Positions 27,401 to 39,400 of a stretch of DNA of 64,000 nucleotides are shown piece by piece. A program made the position numbers and the translations under genes. Source of the stretch: Albula goreensis (lineage: Eukaryota; Chordata; Actinopteri; Albuliformes; Albulidae); contig CM040762.1 of NCBI GenBank assembly GCA_022829145.1, positions 26,659,436 through 26,723,435 on the forward strand, in the 5' to 3' direction. Within the stretch, counting starts at the first letter, position 1. Every line of letters starts with the position of its first letter. Below the pieces are notes generated by a model. It worked only from the letters and a program-made list of their open reading frames with translations, had not been told where the DNA came from and did no database searches.

Positions 27401-30400
27401 GCCGATCTTGAAATTGAACTTGCCGACATAGCTAATAAAGACTTATGGATGGTCAAATTCAAAAGAATGACCGCTGATCTGGAGGATATAACCCAACAAG
27501 CAGGATATTCTCGCTCAGGAGCACAAATGGAGTGAGACTGAGAGCCTTCCCAAAGCCGAAAAACTTTTTTTGACACACGGAATGCCATTCCTGACACGCA
27601 TGTGAACATAAAAAAGTATGCTTTTGGAGTCCTGTCCATCTTTGGATCCACATAGTTATGTCAGCAGGTTTTCTCTAACATGAACTAAAAAAAAGTGCAA
27701 ACACCGCTCTCGCTTCACTGATGACAGCCCGCAGTCCTGCATGAAGATCAAAGTCACTTCTTACAGCCCGATAAGGAGAAGCTCTGCAGTGACGTTCAGA
27801 AATAGAAATCACACTAAAAAGGTGAGGACAGAGTCATTTTATATGTTATCATTTTTCTATATATTTTGTCTATTTTCGAGACTGAGTTAGTTTTATTTTA
27901 TGCCCATGCAGGCAGAATGGTTGATCGCTGCCCGTGGCGTGTTGAAAAACAGAAAGGGAAGACGGTGTACCTACAACGGCACACTGAAATGGACTAAAGT
28001 CATAATTACGTACAAGCTGTTTTCATGTTTATTCTTTTTATTTTAAAATTATCTGGCCACTGCGATGTTTTATTTATTTCAAAGTGGGATATTTTTATTT
28101 AATTTTCCACAAGGAGAGGACTCAATTAGCCCTGCAAAATTGTGTTTTATTTTAACGTAGGCCTGCACATACCAGTGTTGTTTTTTTCTACTCTTCAAAG
28201 TGTTCGTAAACAAAGTCCTTCTATATAGCCTTCTTCTGTAACCATCTTATTTTGCCTATATCTTTGTAGTAAAACTATATAAAACTCCACAAGCTGCGTA
28301 TCTTTATTTTAAGAGCTAGGCTCCGCTGATTCTTTATGAGCACTTATTTACTTTACTAAGCGGTCCCCAGCTCCCCGCGATGCAGTATAATACAGGTATG
28401 CGTTGTGTACTCAAATACACGACCCCTGCTATAGGCAATGGTCGTTGAGTAGTCACTACGACAGTTCCTGACCATGTCCTCTTAAGTTAAAATATTTCTT
28501 TTTTTATTGTCCCAATGCCGTCTCCTTTCTTTTGGTAATGTTTCTCTCACACCAAGTCTTCACCTTCTTGCTTCGCTTACTAGCCCTTAATTGATTATCC
28601 CCTGTAAAATTGCCAAGGGGAGACTCATGTTAAGTGCTGTGGTTGGATACCTATGTACGTATGACCAGGCAGGCTATAAAGATCCCGGCAAAAAAGAGAA
28701 TGCCTGGTAGCTACTGTAGATATACAGTGAATTTAAAAAACAACATCTAGGCAACAGAGGGTGGTGGGGAAGAAGTGTACATATGCAATAAAATGTTATG
28801 TGAATTATGAATGATACGCTTGCAAAATAAGATGTGTGCTATGCATGATATTTGGGTAATAAGGAACATTACAGAACAACAGTGGAAAAGTACTGGGGAG
28901 GGCTGGTAAATAGAGACATAATAATGGGCACACAGGATAAGAGGAACTCACAAGGACATATTGATTAAGGGAATAGGCATGTTTTGGAAGAGGGAAAAAC
29001 GTTATGTACTGATAGTATAAAGGGAATGACGAAAATGGCAGATAGGAAGATGGGTTAAGGACATGGGCGCGATGACCATGTAGGTGTAAAGATAATGGAT
29101 AATGTAAGTGCAAGATGGTTTGTGTACGTGCAAGATGGTTTGTGTAAGTGTTGTTTAGAAAACAGGGCCCACTGAATGTCGCCAAGAGGACTTGTCGGAC
29201 GACAGGGGCGTGAATGAAGATAGGAGTCAGATCAAGGAGCCGGTCAGAAGGAAGAACGCCCCAGGAAACTATACCATGTTCTGTATTATAAAAAGACTGG
29301 GTCAGGGACAGATAGTGAGTCAGACTTCGCGAACTGACACACTCTGTTGTTTGTCAGGGACAGGAGGATCTCGACCCAGAGCTCTGTATGCTTTATTCAT
29401 TTACTGCTTAATAAAACTATGGATTAATGACCGCATATCTTCTCCTATTGCTTCATCAAAAGAACACGCGGATTTCGCTCTCACATAGAATGGTAAGAAT
29501 GTCGAGTAGAATGGGCGGAAATCCAACACTACCTAGTAATGTGAACGTCTTGCATATTAGCCAGATGACTGTTTAAGCTCTATAGTTACTCAGCTAACGT
29601 ACTTAGCTGAAATAAGAAAGAGCAGCTCTTTGGCAAAACGGATACTAAGAGCAAAACAAGATTAATTTGTGTAGCCTCTTCCTCCATTATCGATGTCGCA
29701 GGAATGTCGCTGGTGTGTGTTTATACTTTTTTTTAAATAACAAATGACAATCGTCAACATCAGGAGACATTAGAGCATTCATGAACATTCTGCGATTTCA
29801 GTCGTGCGACAGTCGCCCAATGGAGTATAAACCAGCCTGTAACCTTGTAAAATAATATAGGAAAAGACTCCATGCTGTTATCCGTGCCACAGGTGGCTTC
29901 ACCAAGTACTAAACCGGGAGTGCCAATAATGGCTGAAACCATAATTTTGGTGAATTTGTTTATTTATTAAATAAATGTATGATTTTGGTTGGTTTCATAG
30001 GAACATTAACTAAATCCCATGAAATTACCCTGTCTCGCATCCTTATCAGTAATGTTCACAACTTTACATTTAAACATACTGAATCTGTCATCTGCCTGTT
30101 TTCTGCCCACTTCTGCATTCTGTTCAGACCTTCCTGTATTACATTTGTCAATTCTACACTGTATGCTTGACCTCAAGGCTTTATGCCACCTGGTTGCTAC
30201 TGACCATTAAAGGAACAGCTAAGGCCCCAAACACAGATACAATTCCTGCTCAGGTGCTCTTTGTATTTGTAATTCAACCACTCCATTACTCCGTGATAAC
30301 GGTAATTCCTACTGATTTCACTTTGTCTACAAGCCTGCCATGTGGAATTTTATCTAATGCTTTTTGAAACACACAAGTATTACATCGTGAGTCTCATTTT

Positions 30401-33400
30401 AAGTTAAAATGCATTTTAGCTTCAAATGGGTACAGATTTGTGCAGCATGATCTCCCACACTGGCTATCATTTAAGGTACCACTGTTTTCAAGAGGTCATC
30501 CAAGTTTGTTTAAAATGATTTTTGCATTTTGCCTGTAATACACATTAGACTCAGTATGTCTGAATTATATCTTTTCTTATATATTTGTATTACACAACCA
30601 TGTTTCCAGTTATCTAGTGTTTTCCCAGTTTTAAGAGATTTATTGAAAATATTTGTTTAGAAGTTTGTAAACAATGACCTCCAAGTTCCCTTTGAACTCT
30701 TGGATACCTCCCCTTCAGGGCTCACTGCCTTATTTGTTTTAATTTTTTAAGGTTTATTTAGTGCTTCTCCATCCCTTATTTTTTATTATTTCCTCTATAG
30801 CATGCTGAATACTGGAGCCACTTGAAGGCATATCAGTTACCTTTTCTCTGAAATGTCTTAACAATGGATTTGTATTTTTAAAGTTCAACCTTATTTTTCA
30901 TGTACCTTGTCTCATCCTTAACTTTCGTTCTTCTACTGTAGCACTGAAAAAAGCACTTAGGATCCAGGAAAATCTCCATTAAAAACTGCCTTTTAGATTC
31001 CCTAATTTCTTTTTTATTTTTGCCTCCTTTTTTCCCACCCCAAGCCAAAATAATCTGCCTATCACAGCAACCCTCCCTCACTATCTGAGGAGGAGGCCGT
31101 GACACATGAATAAGGTCTACAGTGTTCTACATTAACCCACTTGCCAAATGTCAAGTTAGTAAAAATGACTGGGCACTTCTTGTCTTTCCAGCTACATTAT
31201 TTTATTCCTCCAGTTTGAGAATTAAATTATATAATTAAATATTATATTGTGCCATGTGGTTCGGTTCCAGAGCAGACTGAACTTAATTCCACCAAACTAA
31301 CTGATGTTGGTTTTGCAGAATTAAGATAAAAATGAAATGATTACATTTTCTCAGGTGAATATGCAATATTCTATTCCATATTATCTTCACACACAAAACA
31401 GTACATACCAACTCAAGGTGAAATGTCTCATAAAAAGTCCATGCGAATCTGTTTTCATAAAAAATTTCTGTAAAACTAGTAATGTTATTTTCCTGGGGAA
31501 GGAGACGTGAACCCTGAAGCTGGGGGTTTGCCAGCTGTGCCCTTAATGGCTGTGGCCCAAGAAAGATCTGGCCAAGCCTCACCAGGGAATGGCAGGGGTT
31601 AAACCAGTTACGTTCATTAGCCTCATGACTCTCTTATGACTACATAGGCAGCATATGATTGGTAGTGCATCTGTAGTGTGGAAAGAAGCAAGTGCGCAAC
31701 GTGAATTGGTGGAATTATGTGTCACGGCTACTTCCTCCTGAGTTGCCAGAAGTTGGCTGATATATGAGGCTACACAGTTCGGCTGTGTCTGGATGGGATA
31801 AAGGGGAAAAATAAAATAATTTGTTTGCTGTAATGATTTCCTGCAAACTTGGAACAGGTTTAGAAACAGTTATGATTGCCTTTTTATAGAATCATTTATA
31901 TAGACAAAATACAATTTTCCTGCTTGCAGGTTTGCAAATAATAAATGGGATATCTGTTTTTTTTTTTTTTAAATATTAGTAACATTTGGGTAAGTGGTAG
32001 ACTAAACCAGGAATTCAGCATTCCGTTTCAATGGTTATGCTGCTCCTCACTGAACTGCTCCTCTCCGCACTGCTCCTCACTGTGCTTTTCCTCCAGCACT
32101 GATCCTCACTGCGCTGCTCCTCACAGCACTGATCCTCCTCCAGCATTGCTCCTATAGCACTGCTCCATACTGTGCTGCTCCTACAGCAATGCTCCTTACT
32201 GTGCTGCTCCAACAACACTGATCCTCACTGAATGTCTCCTAAAGCACTGCTCCGACAGACCTCAGAAAGAAAAGTTTGTGACATACAAAAACTGATTAAT
32301 GAAAAAACGGACCAAATGTACCTCTGAAATGAGTTCAGTTCCACTTCCTCTCCCAACCCCAGAGGGTCTGACGGCCCAGTCCCTTTCTCCCCAGACCTAG
32401 TTGCTGGAGACCTAGTCCCTTTCTCTTCAAGCCTGGCTGCTGAATGCCTAGTCCCCTTCTCTCCAGACCTTGTTCCTGGAGACCCAGTCCCCTTCTCTCC
32501 AGACCTGGCCGCTGGAGATCCATTCCCCCTCTCTTCAGGCCTGGCTGCTGGAGGCCCAGTCCCCTTCTCTCCAGGCCTGGCTGCTAGAGGCTGAGCCCCC
32601 TTCTCTTCAGGCCTGGCTGTTGGAGGCCTAGTCCCCTTCTCGCCAGGCCTGGCTGCTGCTTGAGCTTTTTTCCTTGTCAGAGCCCCTGCAAGCCAATCAT
32701 CATCTTCCTCCATCCTGGTGGGACTAGCTGCTGAATATGTGGTACATGCAGAAGACCTTGCACTAGGCTCAGTGAAGCTACTCGAAAACAGGGCTCTTCC
32801 TGTTGGCTGCCCTGGGGAAGAAGGGTGTTGTTTCAAAGTGTCCTCTGACAGAGAGACCTGCTCTGGCTTCAGCTCCAGCTCTTCCTGCTTCAGCCCCAGC
32901 CAATCAGCTGCTGGCCTGCTGGGGCATGCTGAAGGCGAGGCAGTGGTGGCAGATGACCTCTTCCTTTCTGGCAACAGGCTGTTGACATCCTCAGTAGAAA
33001 AGCTGAAAGGATGGAAGAGGCAATTGAAGCAGAGAGTTGTGCTTGAGAAGTAAAGCCAAAGGAGGAGAGTGTGCTTACCGGACGGATGGTCTGCGGGACT
33101 GCCGGCCCTCCAGAGAGGTGGCCAGGGTGGGCTGGTATGAGCCAAATATGAAGTCATCCTCTGCAGCGCAGGGAAAATCCCACATCAAATAACCATTTTT
33201 CAACCAAAACAACAAATTCTATTTTGCCATGCAAAAGTCAATTCACATTTCAGAGAAACCCATTCTCAGCAGATTTTTGAAACTGTTACATGTGGAGAAC
33301 AAATCTCTGGTTAAGTGATGATCTAGGTTTTACAGGGTGGCATTCACAAAAAGTGTATTACATTCAGCTTCATAATAATAATGATATGTATCCACTTTCA

Positions 33401-36400
33401 CAACATTCGTCTATTTGTTGTCTGTCATTATGGTACCTTGAGTTTTACTTGTTTTACATGCCAAATAGTGCTTCTATGACATCACCAATCTCAGGTTGTC
33501 TGTCCCTCAGTTAATGAAATTTTTGGCCAGCTTCTGTTTTTCCTGATCCATCATCATCTGCTTATGAATATCAGAACTCCCCATACAAATTTGAGTATGA
33601 CTGTGGTTGTAGCGATGTTGGCACACCCCTATCAAAACTCAAACAGATATTAGGATAATGCTGAAACAGAAGGACACAAATGCAGTAGAACCTGAGTAAC
33701 CCTGGTTTAGATTAATGACAGGTCTGAAAACCTGAAACTGATATGAAAATACAATTCAAAGTATTCTAATAAATAGTACATAGCAGTTTCCTTTTAAAAG
33801 GCTACTCTTAGGCTAATCCTGTTTGATAGGAATGTTCTGTACAGCAGTGATGCAGACTCCTGTACCTTTGGTGATGAGTTTCTGTTCCACCAAATTGTCC
33901 TTCTCCTCAGCGGGAGGGTGAAGAGAGCTTCCTCGGGACACAACGTCGTCCAGTCTGCTCTGCAATGGCAGCGCAGGCTCACTACATGGGACAGAAAAGT
34001 TTGTGTTGGGAGAGACAGCATTCAGAAACTTGGCATTAGTGGCCTGAAAATATCAAAAAAGGAAGTAACATCCTTACCTGTCCCTCTCCCCTACAGACAT
34101 TGCTGCTTTCCTTTTCGGACTCTCTCCAAAGCCTAAGGCATCCATTAGATCATCTTCTTCATCATTAAATATCAGTTCATCCCGTTTCAGGACTCGCTCA
34201 GGGGACACTGACAAGAGAAATGTACATTAAACCTAGGTTCCACACCAAACAATATATGAATATTCATCAACTAATTAAAACTAGGGCCATCATTTGCCCT
34301 CAGAACAGTATTAACGCATCTTCAGATGATGTTCTAAGCTAAATAAAAGTTCTTAGCTGTTTACAGAGAGATTTTGAACCATTCTTCATTAGGGAAAGCT
34401 TATAGGTTTTTAAGAAATGAGGCTGGACATCTACTCCATATTTACTGTTATCAAACGTCCCAAAAAGGTGAAATGTTTTGATCTGGTGATTAATGAGGGC
34501 TTGTGTTCCTTAACGGTGATTAGGGAGGTTTTCTGTTCCTAAACTTCCAAAAAGGGTGAAATAATGGCCATGGAAGATGTTTGACCTCCTACTGTTCATG
34601 AAATGAACTAAATCCATTTAATCATTTCAAAATAAACAGCATGAAACAAATGCAGGACAAGACTGCTTCAGGCTAAAATATTTTAAGGTAAGTTATGACG
34701 GTACTGGGGTAAAAGTAGGTGTGTCCAAATGCAAGTTCCGGCAACAGGAGGTAAATTACTATCATCATAGAAAATACCAAAACCAACCAACTGGAGGAGA
34801 AGGAATCATACCCCTATGCTGGGAGACAGTATTTTGGTCAAAGACTGTAATCTCAAACCATAGGTCTGGCAGTGTAACTGCAAGATTTGTATGTATTTTA
34901 CTGTAGCTGTTGTGCGTCCTGCAGATACCAAAGGCGGCCAGTCATCGTGCTCATTCTAGGTGTAGTCTGGTGAATTCAGACTGCTCAGAGGATTTCTACA
35001 CAATGCATGAACACAAATGGTACCGCTGGGTTTCACTATTCTCACAAAACAATGGGCTTAACTGCCAAAATGTTAAGACTATCCCTTTAACAGATCAGCA
35101 GTAATTCAGACAAAATTGGACCAACACTTGGAAAATGTATGTCAGGTAGGTGTGAGTGACATTACCAAAAAGTGTGTTTCATTTAAGATCACAGAAGAGT
35201 AAGAAAAATGTTGTTTTGGTTGATGTATACGAGGAAAAGTTCCTATGCCCTGGGAATATGAAAAAGAATCATTTAGCAAAGTTTGTAACAACAGCAATTA
35301 ACATATACAAGAGGCAGCACCAACACTAAATAACTCATTTTATAACCCAACATTATACCACATATAAGAGCACCAACTCTCTAATGGGGAGAAAATGAAT
35401 GAGTAAATAATAGATTTCATTACTTTAAAAGGTATCTTATCTGTGGCTTGAAATAGTCAAAATATTCTGTCAACAATTCTCAGTTTTCAGCAGAGAGAAC
35501 AATCCTTCCAGTTTTCACCATTGTTCTTCTTGGTGTATGTTATAAAACACAAACTAATTTACCTTTAGGACTATTATGAATAAAGCAGTTGGTCTGCAGT
35601 AAGCATGTTATATCTATTACATAAAGTGGGAGTGTCTTGAGTGCAAGATACTGCAGTAGCTGTGTGCTGAGTACCCCCTTCCCATCAGTGAGGACAACTT
35701 CTTTGTCTTCCTCACAGAACGCCTTGAAGTGTCCTTGTAAGTATCCAAAACGAGGTCCACACGTGACACACTGCGCAGCTGAGAAGAGATATATGGGATG
35801 AATACCTGCTGGGCAAATATCTTAGCACCTACTGCCTTCATCATCTGAATGATGGCAGCTCCAACAAGAACTACACAGGTAGCATCATGGGTTTCAGTCT
35901 AAGCTGGAGGCAGGTCCCAAGTCGTAATCTTCCTCCATCGGAGAGCGCTGGTGGCCATGCATGGTTCTCATGCTGAAAGAAGTCTTCCAGGTTTCCATCT
36001 CTCGTTTGACAGCTAATGTAGACTTGTGAGAACAGCTCAACATCGCTTTTCATTGATGTCACTGCTGCTTCTCTTTACTTGCCATCTTTGTCTTTGAGCC
36101 AACAAACAGTCTCAAATGGTTGCGGTGGATTGTGTCATCAATAGGCTTTGTTCTTTCCACAAGACATTCCTTTGTGAATGCTTGGAACTGTTGTTGGCCA
36201 ATTTTCTGAGCCTTCTTAACAGTCTCCACTGCTGATGGATCCTCGATCTCTTTGCTGTCAAAGACTCTCCTCTTTGAATAGGTTGCCCAGTTCTTCCATT
36301 ACATTGATGAGCAACTCTTGCTGCAAGCATTATTCTGCTCATGTGCTTGATCAATGGGAATTGCTGAGAAGACCAGCATTAAATTCTCTTGCAACATCTG

Positions 36401-39400
36401 GGTGTCTTATTGGTAGTTCACGGAGATGAACTGGGATCCAGCGGGCATAGTTAGTATGGTCCAAAGCAAAGAACCAGGGCACAAGTTCTGTCAGAGCATC
36501 AAGGTACATGCTGAAGGAGGACTGCCGCAGGGATCGCACATAGGCCAGTAAACACAGCTCCGATGCTAAGACTGTTAGTACCGGAACAGAGGGCAGCTCT
36601 CTTCTCTCTTTAAGCACCATTCATCAACCTCCAAAGGCTCATATTCTGTATCTGTGTCACAGTAATGTAGGCCCAATACTGCAGGATGTATAATGAAGCT
36701 GCTGTTACTTGGTGGGCACGTCTGGTGCAAGCAACATGTGCTGCATGCAAGAAGGAGTTAGCAGTGCCTGCTGTTGTGATCTCCACTTGCACCAGTGCTT
36801 CAGCCCAGCCACTTCCTTTGTAATCAATCACCCAGGGTCTTCAGAGCTGCCATCTCTATATATGCAGGCCTCCAATCATCACAACAAACTTGTCTTTACC
36901 ATACATCTCAGTACACAAGTTCCCTGTTCCTGGTTTAGACATGGACCATCTCTAGACAGGTTTCTATACATTGGTACAGGTGTTTCCTGAGCACTGCTGT
37001 GTCTGAGGTTGGCAGATGTTTTGGGTCATTCAAGCCACCTGTGTTTGCCGCTGTTAAACTTTCGCAGTTGTGCGATGGTTAAGGCTGCTGATGTCGCTGG
37101 ATATTCCCTCTAGTCTCTGATGCTTGGACCTACAAGGGCCATGTTTACCAGTGCATCATTATCACAAAGCTGTCATTGTTCACAACTGACCTCAGGCCAC
37201 ATTGGATGAATGGTACAATGCTGAATCTTGATATATATGCAGTCTTGTCCCCCCTGCAGGTGAATGACTTCACTATGTCCGAATTCGGGAACATCGACTG
37301 AAACGCTGTGTGAACTTCACTGTTCAATTTGTACGAGTGGTGTTAACTCACTGTGTGAAGAGTCCAAAGTACTTCGGCTTTAAGTGCTGCTGTTTGTGAA
37401 AAACCTACAAATGCTGCCGAAAATGACAGGGCTGCTGAAGCTGTAACTTTGGCGGTGGCTTGGGCTTCTGACCTGGCATCTTGCAGCTTAGGTCCGCACT
37501 GAACGTATGACTGGTTCGGTAGTGAAGCCTTTTTTGAGGACTCGTAGTGTTTGTGCCTCTCTGATTTCAAAGTGGGTCGGTCAAGTGTTGTAGCCAATCT
37601 GCATATTTCTCCTCTTCTTTCCAATTCTCATTAAATTTACACGTACCTATATTGACAACGGTAGGTCAGCCTTACTAACTGAGGCTCACATGAACTACAA
37701 TGCGTGCTAGCTTGCATTAAACCCGCGAAACAAAAATGAGAGTGGCGCGAGCTGTAGCTTGCTAGACAAGCCAGAGCTTGTGCGGTTGTCATGGCAATGA
37801 TAAACAAGGTATGCATGCTCACAGGTGTATGCATCCATAAATAGTCATGCTTTTATTTTATTTAATATTAAAACACCAAAACTGATGAGACTGAATTTAA
37901 GACAAAATAATAATAATAATACAAAAATAATCAGACATTTTATGACCTTAAATTTAGCAAATCTAATTTAAGACATTTTACGACTTCTTAAGGATCCGTT
38001 GGAACCCTGTTTGAGGTAACCGCCAAAACGCTCCACTTCCGGGTGAAACGGTTGGACCTAAACAGATGCGCAGCAACTCGGCCTGGCTTCCTAGTGCCTG
38101 CCCTGTGTTGCACATGCGCGGTGCCATGCCAGGATGGGCAAAACCATCGGTGATTGTTTTGCGGTAGTAAAAATAAAATAATTGCGCATTAAGAAAATAA
38201 ACCATTGTATAACTAACGGTATTAATGTATATAATGGAAATGTTTATAATACCACCGTGTATGGTCAGTAATGCCGCTTGAATGAATTGTACATTTTAAA
38301 TTAGCAGTTGGTATGGTCCTGGGGGAGGGGTTTAATCCTTAAAAAAAGCCAAAGTCATTCCTCAAGGAGGAGAGAGGAGAGTTAAGAGTGTGAATCAGAG
38401 AGTAGCTGTATTATTTAGAGAGTTTGTTGGTTTTGTTATTTTTGTATTTATGTATTTTTTGCACTTAATTTGTCACTATTCACTTTTGCACTTTGGTAGG
38501 ATTTTTTTGGAGAATTGTAAATACTTAACCCATATATTACCTTCCCAGATACGTTAGCTGAAATACAGCACTGTATGTGTATGTCTACATGTCATGCTAG
38601 TATTCATCCAACTTTGAATGGTCCATTTCCAGATACAACCGGTCGGTCGTAACAGAACGGAACTCGGAAATATGCCAGGGAATGGCTGCATATGCAAATA
38701 TAAAAATATAAAATCCGAAACACTTCCTGTCCCAGGCATTTCGGATAAGGGATACTCAACCTGTATATTACTGAAACTTACAGTTGTGAGCGTTTTTATG
38801 TTATCTTGTGTATTTTGACCAAACAGATTTGTTTTTGAGAGAGATAGTGTGGAAAATGAACACTGGTGAATAAATGTTAGACTAAGAACAATAAATATTA
38901 ATTAATATTAATTATATTTAGTTAATATCCAGCAGTTGATCTACTTCCTGTTATGCTTTCAGAAGCTGAACTCTTGGCTTTAGTCTAGTGCAAATTAGGA
39001 TGATATTATTGTACATTACCAATTTGAATTGCATTGGAATTAACCAAAATAGATTGTTCTCTGTCAAATGCAGAAACATCAAGTCCTAAACCTACTAAAA
39101 AGGAATTGGTCTCCTAGGTTTTCCACTCTGCAACTACATTTTGAGAGCCTAGTACCCTTAGCTGCAGTGAGACTTAATGTGTGCCAAAATGAAATGTAAA
39201 AAAGGAACTATATACCCATCTCTTGTCTTTTCTGCTCCTGCTGCAGTTTGGGTTTGGGTTCTCTGTCTCCTGAACTGGTGCCTGCTGGAGCTGGGATGTT
39301 TCCCACTATCTTCTTTGAGCCAAAGAGATCAGCATCCATGTTATCAGCATCCTGCTCAGGAATACAGGGCAGTGCTGTCAGCAAACACCCCCCCTCTGAC

